Source: Trissonchulus latispiculum (Eukaryota; Nematoda; Enoplea; Enoplida; Ironidae). Taken from it: a DNA stretch of 64,000 nt. Each line of letters begins with the position of its first letter. The first letter of the stretch is position 1. Position numbers and translations under genes: made by a program. Under the pieces are notes generated by a model. The model ran no database searches, was not told where the DNA came from, and worked only from the letters and a program-made list of their open reading frames with translations. The stretch lies in the NCBI GenBank assembly GCA_030248195.1, contig JASAND010026020.1:19519-83518 (forward strand), read 5' to 3'. This document shows positions 46,301 through 56,639 of this stretch, one piece after another.

Positions 46301-49300
46301 GCTTGGTGGGGGGGGCTAGTCGAAAGTGGTCCCCGTTTGGTGGGGGGGGGGGCTAGTCGAAAGTGGTCCCCGTTTGGGGGGGGGGGGTAGCCAAAAGTGG
46401 TCCCCGTTTGAGGGTGGGGTCGCTGAAAGGGGTCCCCGTTTGGGGGGGGGAGAGTCGCTCAAGCAGGCTCGGGTTTGCCCCTTCTGGTTGGCTGTGGGCG
46501 ACCCCCCCCCAACGGGGACCACTTTTGGCTACCCCCCCCACCGAACGGGGACCCATTTTCGAATAGCACAAAAACTACCGTAATCCTCTGCTCTACCCCC
46601 CCCCCCCCCACCAAACGGAGGGGGGGTTTCTGCAATCTGATGAACTCTAGTCTGCTACCCTCCCCCCCACCACCAAACGGAGGGGGGTATGCAATGTCGA
46701 TTTGGTCGACCCCCCCCCCCAAACGGGGGAACATTCGCGTATTGCGGGCGGAGCACCGTTACACAATGCAGTGAAGAGAAGCCCTCTAGTGGCTTACTCT
46801 TCTTCTTAATAATAGTGCAATTATGCACTCTTGATACAATGTTTGCAAACATAAGCACTGGTGGTTATTTTGCTATCCGGCATCGACAGCACAAACTAAT
46901 CAACCTCCAATAGCCGGATTTCAAATTTGTACTACACAAAAATGATGATGCACATGCCCGTTCGTTACGAAATTAAAACATAGCTAGCGGGGTAGCGGAT
47001 TATCTTTTGTAGAAACAAAACTTTCTTCGTTAACACAACGTGTTATAGACGACGAAATATTTTTTGTAATTAGAAAAATGCATGTCATTACTTATTTTGC
47101 AGTGTCGTTATTTCAGCGCAATTCGGCCCTTTTATATGGACTTGTTAGTTTGAGCTGTAATCGACTGGGTCTGCTTTGGACTCGATGTCGTGAAGAGCAG
47201 TCGGAGTGCCAAGTTTCCAGTCTAGTGATCTCTTTTGTTTCCCTGTCAGCCACTGACAGTGATCTTGTTAGGAAGACTAGATTTGTCCTGGCCACCTTGA
47301 CTCTGTTGGCACTGTTGATTTTAATTGGAGGTAGTTTTTGTTTGTTATGAGCTATTTGTTTTTGATGTTGCGTTGAACGCTGTCCGCACCGCACGGTATT
47401 TCAGAGCGACAAATTTAGGGTTTAGGTACCCAGTTAGTACTAGGCGTTTCGTCTCCACAAGAATGCTAACTAAAATCTCGTCCGTATTTGGAGTTTTTGT
47501 TTGTTCAATTGTGCATGTCTGTCCTTCCTGCAATCTGTTTGCCTATATTTTGATATTCCACGCAAATATAAATGTAAGTTTATGTTTGTCTGTTACTGTA
47601 ATCTTGTGCATTGGTTGCTTTTGGTTGGTATTTTTGCAGGTTTTCTTCAGTGGAACGGTCATTTGACCATATCTGGAGCTCATGTCCATTCCTCTCTGGC
47701 TTTGGTCCTTCTGGGATTTCGATGGGCTCTACCTTGCAGTACGGCCCTGCTCTGGTTCCATTGGCTGAGTCAGTGGTTCCCGGTCTCTTTGCAGGAGCGC
47801 TATCGGCATATTTTCCAGATCGCCCTTCCGGCCACTATTTATGGATTGCTGCTGCTTTGCCTGTTGGCTTGGCTTAGAAGACCACTTTTAACGTCCGTTT
47901 GTGATATCAAAACTAAATCTGACGGTATAAAAAGCTTTATAAAAGTTTCTAAGAAAATTTAATTCAGGGAAATTTTAACTGAATATTTTTCAGTTTTATT
48001 GGTAATGTCATTATATAATGTAATTTATATAATGTGCTTGACTGACCGTGTTCACTTGGTGAGCACTGTATGTATTCGCGGGTGGGTGCCATGAGTAATC
48101 CAAATCCAGTCCTGTTTTTAGGTAATCCACAGCAGCTAACACGTAGATTCATCTTCGGGTTAGCCAGTGGCTTAACTGGTAGCTGGGTTGCCTTACTGTC
48201 TTTTCTGTTACTGTTCTTATCCTTGATATTGGGCAGTGGCGTAACTGTGGCACTAGGCTTAGCTGCTGCTCAGTCGATTTGCTTTCTTGAGCTGCACAGT
48301 GCTGCTGTTGATGGTAAGCTCTTAGGTTTAATTAGAATCTACTCACAAAGGACGTTATACGCTTGGTACAAATGCTTGGATTTTTGCCAATTGTGCGTAG
48401 GTCAGTGATGGAACCGGGTCACCACGTAATCGAGTCAGTTCTGGTCACTTTCTCAAGACTCAAGAGCTTCGACCTGGTCCTGACTAGTGTTTTAGAACGG
48501 CCGGCCGGTTCAATCCGGCCGCCGGCTGCCGGCCAGACACTCAGCTGGGCCGGCCGCCTGGCTTATTTTTACTGGAGGGGAGGGCGGGGGTCGTCCGCCA
48601 TTTTGCGACCTGTCCCCCATGAATTCGGACCTTCCCCCATAACCACCGATAACCCAAAAAATGGCCATATTTTAACATTTTTATCCTGAATTTTTGAACA
48701 ATTTTTCGGCTTCGCCGATTTTTAATGCAATTTTCGCTATGTTAGCTTAAAAAACAACTAAAAGTAGTCATTTTTAGCAATTTTTGGCAATATTCGCACA
48801 AAAACTAAAAAAATTCGCCAAATTTTTTCAAAAATATGCTTTCCATTTTTGGTGACCCATGGGGGCAACTTGGCGCCCCCCCCAAAGCCTCCCTCTCCAT
48901 AAATTTTAGCCTAAAATAATCCAGGCCGCCGGCTACCCTGCCGTTCTAAGGCTCTAGTCCTCACGCGGTAATCCTGATTTACCACAAGTTTCGAAAGTTT
49001 TGTTTTTATCCCGCCTAAAGGCGGGATAGCTATTATCGAATCTAGGTCAAAATGAACCGCCTATTGACAACACTAAAACTGTGGCCTATGTTCAGCGTTG
49101 CAGCTCGTTAAGGATTACGTTTTTGTGTAGAGGGTGCACATTCGAAAATGTTTCATGAGCGAATTTTCCTGTGACATTGTGTAGTGCAGGATGGTGATCA
49201 AAGTCGTAATTGCGATGATTACTTTATCCTGTGAGTTTTAGAATACAGTCCCCCTGTTTGAACTTGAATTTTCAATTCGCTGTAGCTTTCCAGCAGTGCC

Positions 49301-52300
49301 CCCACGATTGGATTCAGAAACAGCACATTTTAGCTGCAGCTTGATTCGATATGCAAATTAGTTGGCTGAACTTTAGTCCTTAGTTACTTAAATATTAAAT
49401 GCTGTCTGGTGAGCTATTTCTCAGCTTTTGGTGCCATTGCACCACAATCAGTTGATAAAGATATTGTATTCTTGCATTGCGCCTCTGATGACCTCACCAC
49501 CCCGCAAGTAAAAAGTTTGGTTAGTCACAGATTGGCGAAACAACTGTTTCTACAGGCAAACAAAATACAGATTTTGCCAAAGCGGAATAATTTTGGCTGA
49601 AATATATTCTGAAATAGTTCATACATCATGCTTCCGACATCATACCGATAACAGCATGGTTAATTAATTGTCCACAAGATAAGGTATATTCCTCTGCGCA
49701 TTCCAACAATGAAGAAATAGAAAAAAGGGCAGCAAGCCATACATCACCCACCAACTCAAACCACTTCGCTGAAGTATTTAAAAGTCGAATTTAATCGATC
49801 GTCTATATGAATCTGAATATTGTTATCCAGGTTTGTTAGGTTCACGTTAAATTATATGTGTCCTCAACTTCGGGATAATGTCCCTTTTAGGGGCCCACTT
49901 GTTATAATTGTGAAATATTCAGAAAATTTGAAAAAGTGATAATACCAGCTCTTTCTTGCTTCTTTGTCAACCAAAAACTAATTATGCCATAATTTACGCT
50001 TTTCTTACTGGTCACAGAGCAAGCACGTCAACTACTTAGGGTTTTTAGAAAAATCGAAAATATTTGGTAGGATTTTGGAATTTTTTGGAAAACCGGGTCA
50101 TCGAGTCACCGGGTCAGAGCTCTACCGGGTCGCGGATAAGTGAACCGATTGCATCTCTGATGTAGGGCTAGTGATGCTAATTTTATTGGATCGAGTTTTG
50201 CAATTATGTAACAATGTTTTCCCAGCAAGCAGGTGATGCTTTTGAAATTTTTTGTTTTAGTTGATTGCAAATTTCAGTTTCCATCTATGTGCTTTTGGTC
50301 ACTGCAGATAACTAGGTGGTTCTATGCCACAGGTCATATGCCAACGTTCACTGCCATTCCGTGGGACGCTGCTTTCATTGGTTTGCCTCAGCACCTACAG
50401 TATCAATCTTTACAAGTATATACGTATTTACTGCAGTGTTCTTGTACATTGTCTTTGTTGTCACCTATATACATTGCAGACCTAACAGGAGCATAGGCGA
50501 ACAAGCAGAGAGACTTATACTTGGTTTAATCGTGCGCTAAAATTATTAACAGACCGTTTTTAAAAAAAACTGCAGATTTACATTAAGTTGCAGGAATATT
50601 TTTGCAATTGAACAAACACTACTTTTGTGAGACTAATACTACGTTTATACTTACTACAAAGTGCGAGAATTCAAATTTTGTATTCATCTTTTTTTGTAAT
50701 TCAGTGATATTGTTGATTTTAGGCATTTCTTGTTTTGTGCAATATTTTCTGTTCCACAATTCTGTACACTTCTGCACTGCCTCTTCTCAGTCTCTGGTCC
50801 TACTTCCCGGGGAAACTGGGGGTTTTCAGTTTGACAGCTGCTCGTTCGAAAAGACGACCCCACAATGAACTAGAATTTCAAGCAGTAGGAGAAGCCGTCT
50901 TGTTGTCTACTCAATCGTCTTATATCAGTCGTAGTCTTTTGATGTATTACATCGGATTGTTGCTTCTGGGGTCTTTTAAGGTAAATGTTAAGCATACCTA
51001 CGTATACTATCAAGAGTGTATAATAGTAAGAGTGTGACACTCTTACACTAGCATGAACAAATCATGCTAGGTATGCTCGGTGCGTTAACTCGGGACCCCC
51101 CCCCCCGGAACTTCCGGGGGAGGGTCCCACTTTGCACTATCTACACGCTTTCATATAAGCGTGTGTCTGCTCGCTGATTGGCCCATTAGCCCAAGGCTTA
51201 CAGTAGACATTTTATTAGTAATTTTTAATTAATTAATAATAACTTTAATTAGGTTAATGCAATTAAAAAACTAACTCGACAACTTTGTAGCATTTTTTCA
51301 GCTCTTTTCAATGATATAAAAATTGTTGCAGATTACATTCCTTCGAATTTTTGTATTATGCAACAATTTTTATATCATTGAAAAGAGCAGAAAAATGCTA
51401 CAAAGTTGTTGAGTTAGTTTTTTAATTGCATTAACCTAATTAAAGTTATTATTAATTAATTAAAAATTACTAATAAAATGTGTACTGTAAGCCTTGGGCT
51501 AATGGGCCAATCAGCGAGCAGACACACGCTTATGTGAAAGCGTGTAGATAGTGCAAAGTGGGACCCCCCCCCCCGAAGTTCGGGAGGGGGGGGGGGTCCC
51601 GAGTTAACACACCGAGCCTACCTAGCATGATTTGTTCATGCTAGTGTAAGAGTGTCACACTCTTATCTATTATATACTCTTGATACTATCAAGAGTTTAT
51701 AATACCAAAAGTGGGAAGCTTAGCCCTTCACAATGGATTACCTTATGTCAAAATTATGTGTATAAGTGGACCCGCCCGAGATCTCAAGGGGGGATCCCGC
51801 TTAGCGTTGTTTAAGCGTGTGTTTATATGCGGTCGCATTGAAATGCACTGATGAGGATTACGGTAGCTAAGTAGCCAATCAAATACATTTCAGTTCAATC
51901 GCATATAAACACACGCTTAACAATGCTATGTGGGACCCCCTCTGAGATCTCTTGGGGGGTCCACTTATACACATAATTTTGACATGAGGTAAGCGATTAG
52001 CCAATCAGATGCGTTTTAGTTCAAACGCATATAAACACATGCTGAACAATAGTAAGTGGGACCCCCCCCCCCCCGAGATGTACTCTTGGTACTATGTAGG
52101 TCAAGTTAGCTAGCCAGTTTAAGAACAGCTTTTTATAATTTTGTTGTCAGTGGATGGATAGTCCCCTTAATTTGTAATACATATGTGTAGCAAGTTTGCT
52201 TTCTATTTATAGTTGCAAGGTTAACAGACAAATAGTGTTTGAAATTTCATATCTTATGCTGGCTGACAAGTTTTGGGTACTTTTCGGTTTTCCAAGCATT

Positions 52301-52751
52301 GTGTTAAGTTATATATCGCTAGGGATATGGGCGTATCAGCAGTTCACCAAATAAGTTTGGGACAGCTGTTTATGCTGATCCATCATTCTGTGTCGTTCTT
52401 TGACTTATTTAACATATAAACATTCTATTTTTATTAACTCATACGTTTTATTTATGTCTTGAGATGCTGTTTGATGAATTTTATATGGATTTTAGTTTAT
52501 CTCAGTTTAGAGTATGTTTGTTGACAGTTTTATGTGTCATACTTTAGCTCATGTCCAATATGTTAGCATGTTTCCTGCTTCGACGACATTTGATGGTTTG
52601 GAAAATTTTCTCACCGAGACTGATTTTTGAGTCGGCCTCGTTTTTGGCCTTGCTAGCAGCTGGGTGGATTTCGGCAGCATTTTTCGGAAGACTGTTTTCT
52701 GAGATGCGTAAAGGAGACTGGACAAAAAATGCATCATCTCTTGTGCGATAA
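37482..52751 (+). CDS. PIGO: GPI ethanolamine phosphate transferase 3 (PIG-O), 15 exons
   Basis: Exons: 37482-37742, 40351-40632, 41101-41260, 42389-42509, 42713-42890, 43228-43371, 44336-44491, 44642-44877, 45613-45814, 47117-47330, 47640-47924, 48122-48313, 50261-50415, 50723-50980, 52548-52751. They sum to 3048 nt (1015 residues plus TAA); vertebrate PIG-O is about 1090. Known: PIG-O with PIG-F adds ethanolamine phosphate to the third mannose of the GPI anchor in the ER lumen. Seen: an N-terminal membrane anchor, then an alkaline-phosphatase-fold domain, then many membrane segments, the family's order. The ATG at 37482 directly follows TTGTTTAG, a possible 3' splice site, so a 5'UTR intron or leader trans-splicing is likely. 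A candidate poly(A) signal AATAAA lies at 52842-52847. The donor at 37743 (GTGTGG) is weak. Introns carry several mobile elements and intron 1 carries an antisense gene. Confidence 0.95.
38051..40036 (-). CDS. SLC49A3: SLC49A3/MFSD7-like major facilitator transporter, intronless, inside PIGO intron 1
   Basis: A 661-residue single-exon frame. Seen: 12 hydrophobic segments from about residue 197 onward. Family landmarks are [10 protein letters not shown] (about 321-327), [12 protein letters not shown] (about 442-453) followed by [12 protein letters not shown], and [15 protein letters not shown] near the end. These match the SLC49 group and best MFSD7/SLC49A3; FLVCR proteins are the alternative. 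Known: SLC49 members move haem, choline or related cations, but SLC49A3's substrate is unsettled, so no substrate is claimed. Odd: the first ~190 residues are a Lys/Ser-rich hydrophilic extension absent from vertebrate SLC49A3. The start at 40036 is the first true ATG; the frame stays open further upstream but without ATG. On the - strand an ATTAAA lies about 45 nt past the stop (38002-38007). Lack of introns plus nested antisense placement suggests a retrocopy that became a gene. Confidence 0.9.
   Translation of the reverse strand: MFSSEQHNINKQKFTSLEEKSKSQTKQALKKENKGRSSTSAVKKSIQKDEKLKSADRKSPSPKSESPVLTKPSFDLETEDRIAKTSAKSLSKSGLLATFLHKGGKTRQSEGKTITLKTAKTPSSDISSMRTVALGGQLFTIADEKRRKPVKVKEKSLKSKRRLTLRRSITTSISNIRRKLSQSIQKQVILYRTYKWRWCVIATLMLFNISNSVSWIGFASVANFADEFYGRLASNYFSLAFLCATVGIGLPAMWIVSYVSLRVNCSLATWTNVAGALFRAASSLSVLPIKGRFGLALTGQILAGAASPFGLALPSKVAVAWFPAQERTLACTLGALSDGIGVLTANLVAPRLVTATDHIYRLNLFSLALCMLVLFTALAVNVSEPKLPPSKVATMKTVSFRESICRLAKQPGYWLVAATLSVGSGVFTALYTLMQQILCTNGYSNAFAGLCSVLVIIGGIVGGLASGMLADRTRKLDEIAKINMAFTALSGIGYSNAALCPNLKWAIGLCCFFLGFFAFGAFPIGLELSAELTYPVASSTGSGFIIFSGQLCGAVLITVMQSLRIDPHPRQLAIETCSVSAAPNGKVEPANFSRSLTLLMLAASLVTVAFIACFKARYNRAEADKAREDSGNTEETQVSINLTTDVINPAIEAPSKQIAKV
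41455..42310. mobile_element. Inverted GC-rich ends in PIGO intron
   Basis: GGGCTGAGCTGGCCCCC with CCGAATTTTGGGGACTGGGC near 41475 is mirrored by CCAATTTTGGGGAGTGGCCC and CCAGCCCCCG near 42255-42290. The AT-rich middle is unique. Probable foldback element; ends not resolved. Confidence 0.45.
43479..43922. mobile_element. CAAGAGT-terminus element in PIGO intron, TSD CGAACGC/CAAACGC
   Basis: Starts CAAGAGCACATAATAGATAA and ends CACTCTTG; flanking 7-mers differ at one base. The interior shares with 51011-51682 the phrases GCTCGGTGCGTTAAC, TTTTTATATCATTGAAAAG, CCTAATTAAAGTTAT and CAGCGAGCAGACAC, so it is a related subfamily that has largely lost one arm. Confidence 0.8.
44336..52751 (+). CDS. 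PIGO: PIGO, exons 7-15: C-terminal multi-pass membrane region
   Basis: Exon 7 is the amphipathic [10 protein letters not shown] segment that links the catalytic domain to the membrane. Exons 8-15 encode a run of hydrophobic helices. Family landmarks: [11 protein letters not shown] (exon 9), [13 protein letters not shown] (exon 10), [22 protein letters not shown] (exon 13, the motif shared with PIG-O/PIG-N relatives), [20 protein letters not shown] (exon 15) and a short basic tail. Phases: introns after exons 8, 10, 11 and 12 are phase 2, 1, 1 and 1; the others are phase 0. The 46157-46833 and 48485-48956 mobile elements and the pair at 51011-52087 all fall inside introns of this part, so the coding frame is preserved. 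Confidence 0.92.
44950..45450. repeat. GTGGGGG-type dispersed repeat in PIGO intron
   Basis: Two G-rich borders (AAAGTGGGGGGACTTCC near 45135 and AAAAGTGGGTGGGGGCTTGC near 45360) enclose an AT-rich core with TTAGCATTTTTAAGTTAAAA. Same general design as 11128-11567 and 18290-18560. Confidence 0.5.
46157..46833. mobile_element. CAAGAGT-terminus foldback element, TSD ATACAAT
   Basis: Flanked by ATACAAT at 46150-46156 and 46834-46840 (exact). Arms carry AAGAGTAAGCCACTAGAGGG, GTAACGGTGCTCCG and GTTCCCCCGTT, with repeated CCCCGTTTGG and CCAAACGG words in G/C runs. Same subfamily as 11086-12284 but without the nested insertion. Lies in the PIGO intron between exons 45613-45814 and 47117-47330. Confidence 0.9.
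48485..48956. mobile_element. hAT-like MITE in PIGO intron, TSD GTCCTGAC/GTCCTCAC
   Basis: Ends TAGTGTTTTAGAACGG and CCGTTCTAAGGCTCTA are inverted, and flanking 8-mers differ at one base, as expected of the hAT superfamily. Subterminal GGCCGGCCGG words and an AT-rich core with CGGCTTCGCCG. No transposase. Confidence 0.72.
51011..51682. mobile_element. Palindromic CAAGAGT-terminus element, TSD ATACTAT
   Basis: Two ~330-bp arms meet near 51343 and are nearly perfect inverted copies. Shared phrases include GTGTGACACTCTTACACTAG, CAATCAGCGAGCAGACACAC (right arm), TTTAATTGCATTAACCTAAT and AACAATTTTTATATCATTG. ATACTAT lies on both sides (51004-51010, 51683-51689). The only interior features are C runs and AT-rich sequence, with no gene. 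It lies in the last PIGO intron. Confidence 0.9.
51690..52087. mobile_element. Second CAAGAGT-terminus element abutting the first
   Basis: Begins CAAGAGTTTATAATACC directly after the ATACTAT shared with the element at 51011 and ends TACTCTTG followed by GTACTAT. Internal inverted segments contain CCACTTATACACATAATTTT, GAGATCTC and GTTTATATGCG. Confidence 0.8.
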
Positions 52752-54080
52752 TTTAATTTATCAAATTTTATTTCCAACATAGAACATTTTGTTGCTGTAC
52801 ACTTTTTGCTTTCTTGTGCTCTTTTGTAAGCAGTAACGACAAATAAATTCTTTGTTATTCATTTTACTGCCAGACGAATTGTTCGCCTTTCTCGTTTTTT
52901 AGAATAAGGAGAAACGCCAGCATATTTCTTTATAATAAGAAATATGCTTTACTCTGTTGAATGTATATTGTTATCGACTTAGTGCTAAGATGAAAAGACA
53001 GAGCTGAGTACGAAAGGATTTTTGTCAAAATTCGGGAAATTGAAAAACAGTTTGTTTCCTTCTACATAATTGCGGAAACTTTCCTTGACATTGGGTCATA
53101 ATAAAACGCAAACAGCAGAAATTTTCAGTGCCATTGGCGGAAATTGAATTCTTCATTTGCATCGATATCATAGAGTAATTAGGTTGTTCGAAATTATTTG
53201 TTTTCGCGACCATAATAAACCTATTATGAAAGAAACTTCGTCATAATAGCATTCTAATTATTTCGTTTCAACAGTAGGCATTTAGTTTCTGTATCTCTTT
53301 GAATTAGAATTAAAGCTGCTTGTCTGCTTATTTTATACCCATTACCCACTCAATTGCACAAATGATTCGGTTTAATTACAAAACAATGGCTAAAAGCGTG
53401 GTCATCAATTTCAAAAGGTTACTTACTTAGGTTCATTACTTTTATAAAACCGAGGTCGAGGACTCTCACAAAATTATTCCTGCAAAGACTACTAGTGATT
53501 GAAAACTAAGGGCATGGTTTTCGTAAACAAGCTTTAAGATTTTAAGTTTTGGAACGTTTTAGTTTTAGCTGGACTGGAGTGGACTCGCATTGAATGTCCG
53601 TCAATGCTAGTGAACTTGGCTTCAGCCACAGAATTCGCAGTTCATGTTGGTACATGTCTAGTTGAAGTTGAATAGTTTCACTATTCAGTCAACAAACCTA
53701 AGTTCTTGCAGTGTGTTTTATTGTTATTTTATTTCACTTTACAGACACCAGTCATAGGTTCAGCTCCATTCATTGGGCCAGTAATATTAATGCCAAGAAC
53801 CAGAAACTTTTAGTAGTTTGATGGAATAGCTGTTTTGGACTTTCAGTGCTCAATAGCGGGCGAATAGTTGTTAGTAGTCTTGTGTTGTTAAACTCTCATT
53901 AGTCATTATGGTCGCACCAAAATTGCTCAAATCTAATCCGACTAAATTTGAAAGTCCATTTTCCGTTCTCACGAGAGAAAATCTTGTTGGATTAAATTTA
54001 AGTTAATTTTGTCAGGGGATGTGTTAATATTTGACTCTGTAATTTCTGACTTCTAGCATATACTTAAAGTCTGGCCAAAT
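52752..54080. other. PIGO 3' flank and intergenic DNA, nothing recognised
   Basis: AATAAA at 52842-52847 is the likely PIGO poly(A) signal. The rest is AT-rich single-copy-looking sequence without a supported gene. Confidence 0.55.
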
Positions 54081-54082
54081 CG

Positions 54083-54787
54083 GCACATGTCAAGATAAAA
54101 GTTAGAACCCCCAGAACCCCCATCAGAAAAAAAGGAGGTTCTCAATTTTTTTTCATGCGTTTGTAACCAGGACTTTGATTTGTATGTGCCTACGTTGCGG
54201 ATCCTTTCCTGCAACGGACACTTCCGCAGACATGATAAGTTTATGATACGTATATAAGTATCCCAATCATCAAATTTGTAGCATATAACCGGGGCGTACT
54301 GGGGGGGGGGTACTCCTGGCTTTTCTCATAAATTTAGACTGAAATTTGTGTATATGCTACATTCAATATACACAATGGGTATCAATCGAAAACTGACGAC
54401 AAGAAGAACAACTTCGTCCTAGATCTAGGTACAGGCAACGCACACACTTTTCGGTATACCCGGACTCCAGGACCCTCAGAACTTCCAGCTAACACTTAAA
54501 ACAAAATAGTGGAGGATCAAATCTCTTGAAAAAATGTGAGCACCCTCATAACAAATTTGAACCTAAATATATGTAGTTACGGATTAAATCTCTTCGAAAA
54601 GTTAAGAACCCCCAAGAACCCCCAGAACCCCCATCAAAAAATGAACCTAAACATAGTTATTGATCAAATCTCTACAAAACATTAAGAACCCCCAGAACCC
54701 CAAGAACCCCCATGAAAATGAAAGCTCCAAGAAATTCAAGTGGTAGATCAGAGCGCATCAAAAAGTGACTTTTATCTTGACATGGGC
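54083..54787. mobile_element. Element with inverted ends CATGTCAAGATAAAAGT
   Basis: CACATGTCAAGATAAAAGT at the left and ACTTTTATCTTGACATG at the right. Inside, AGAACCCCCAGAACCCCC phrases recur near 54105, 54605 and 54690 with GATCAAATCTCT between them. Confidence 0.6.
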
Positions 54788-54939
54788 CCTAAAATGTAAG
54801 CGCAACCTCGATTTTGCCTACTTTTCCCATCTTTGATGAGCGGCTACTTTAGCTAGAAAACAGCAATGGCAACTAAATGGGTCCCGGGGTATTTTTGTGT
54901 AGAACACATGTGCTAAGTGGCAGGCGTCTAGGTGGCATA

Positions 54940-56635
54940 GGGCCGTATTCACCAAGTCGTGGTAGCCCTACCAGTGGTAGCCTTACCAGTGATAGGGTTA
55001 CAGACGGTAAGAAAACCAATTGGTTAGCCGAGCGTATTCACAACCAATTGGTTAAATTACTGGTTGTTAACCAACCAGTGGTTTACTTACAGTAGTTAAA
55101 AGCAGAGCATTGTTTAACGCATATTGGCACGTGTTTCCCCTTCTTACTAACACAAGAAGTGTTTTTAAGACTGCAGTGTGAATCTTTTAATATAGTTTCT
55201 TTTATCCTAAAGTGTTTCATAAAGTTAAATCATTTCATATTCGCACGTGCACTTATATATTTAATTAGTGTGAATAAATCAAGTCTGATTAATTATATTT
55301 GATGTAATTTTAACTTTTCTTATTTGCTTAGTGGTCGTTTTCCCATTTATTCTTTCAAATATTTTGTTAATTGCTTTCTTATAAGCTAGTGACTCTGGCT
55401 GGGGACATATAATTTTGGCAAATATTTAATAGCATATATACTTGCAATGCGACAGCTACAGAAATCTAGCTGCAGTTAATTAAGATTCAGATTAAATTTG
55501 GTTTTGTATCAGTTCTCACACACATGGAAGTTTTTTAAAAGAATCTGTAAATTGGAGTTTTGGGATTATACTTCTAAAACGTAATCTTGTGTGACATCAT
55601 GTTTTTCTAACCTATTTTTCGCTTGATAAATGAAAAGCGTGATAAACACTGAAGGCATTTTTGACTTTTTCTGACGAAAAATAGCACAAAAATCAGCATC
55701 TATTTCTAAAAATATGCGCTGCAAACCACGTCCACGTCCACGGATGGTTTGCAAAATACCTCTCGGTAAGCTACCAGTGGTATGCTACCACTGGTTAGAA
55801 AATGTTGGTGAAATGGATCTCTGTAAGTAACCAATTGGTTTAACGGCTTATGTCGATCTGAGTAGGGGCAAACGTTTTCTTCTGTTTAAAGATTAACTTA
55901 ATGACTCTGTCCACTTGAAATCAGCAGGGGTCAATTTCTTTCCAGTTCTATCAATAGTACAGTTCAACTCTGATGCACTGGACAGAAATAAAAAGGGGGT
56001 GAATGTTAAAAACGTGTTTTGTATGAAGTAAAGTTAAAATTATTAAGAATGAAAGTAATTACCAAAAACTGCTGCTACAATAACTTGTTGCAGAGTTACA
56101 TTTTAGCTTTCTAGTTTATTAAAAACTATAAGTTTACATTAATATTACTATATTATTGTTTGTAATAATGTTACCGTAAAACATTAAAGTTGTATATAAA
56201 TCGTAAAATTCGAAAGTTATTTGAATTTAACTTAGTTCCCTTTAAAAACGGATTAATAATTATTCATATTTTTACAAACTAAATAACTGCTCGCTCAATC
56301 GATTGATATATAATTAGATTCCTAATAATTTCAAGAAATTTCAAACTGATAAGTGAAATCTATTTACTACTAGATGAAATACATAAGTACAAATACAATT
56401 TCATTTAGCTAACACTCACCCCCTCTTTATTTCTGTCTTGTGCATCAGAGTTAAACTGTACTATTGGTAGAACTGGAAAGAAATTGACCCCTGCTGATTT
56501 CAAGTGGACAGAGTCATTAAGTTAATCCTTTAAACAGAAGAAAGCGTTTGCCCCTACTCAGATAAGCCAGTTTAACCACTGGTAACCTATAAAAGCTACC
56601 AGTGGTAGGCTACCAGGGCTTGGTGAATACGGCCC
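54940..56635. mobile_element. PIF/Harbinger-like non-autonomous element, TSD ATA
   Basis: Ends GGGCCGTATTCACCAAG and CTTGGTGAATACGGCCC are exact inverses, flanked by ATA. GGGCCGTATTC-type ends with 3-bp duplications are typical of PIF/Harbinger. Subterminal words ACCAGTGGTA and CCAATTGGTT are repeated in both orientations. No transposase frame was recognised; a second foldback unit is nested at 55850-56575. Confidence 0.75.
55850..56575. mobile_element. Foldback unit nested in the Harbinger-like element
   Basis: About 160-bp inverted arms: GAGTAGGGGCAAACG, GTCCACTTGAAATCAGCAGG and CACTGGACAGAAATAAA-like sequence at the left return inverted between 56410 and 56560. AT-rich middle. Confidence 0.7.
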
Positions 56636-56639
56636 ATAA

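Noticed and set aside
46316..46913. Pro/Gly-rich frames in the PIGO intron
   Set aside because: Same cause as in 11246-12321; the region is a mobile element with a clear target duplication.
55566..55754. 62-codon frame within the Harbinger-like element as a transposase remnant
   Set aside because: Too short, with no DDE or nuclease motif visible.
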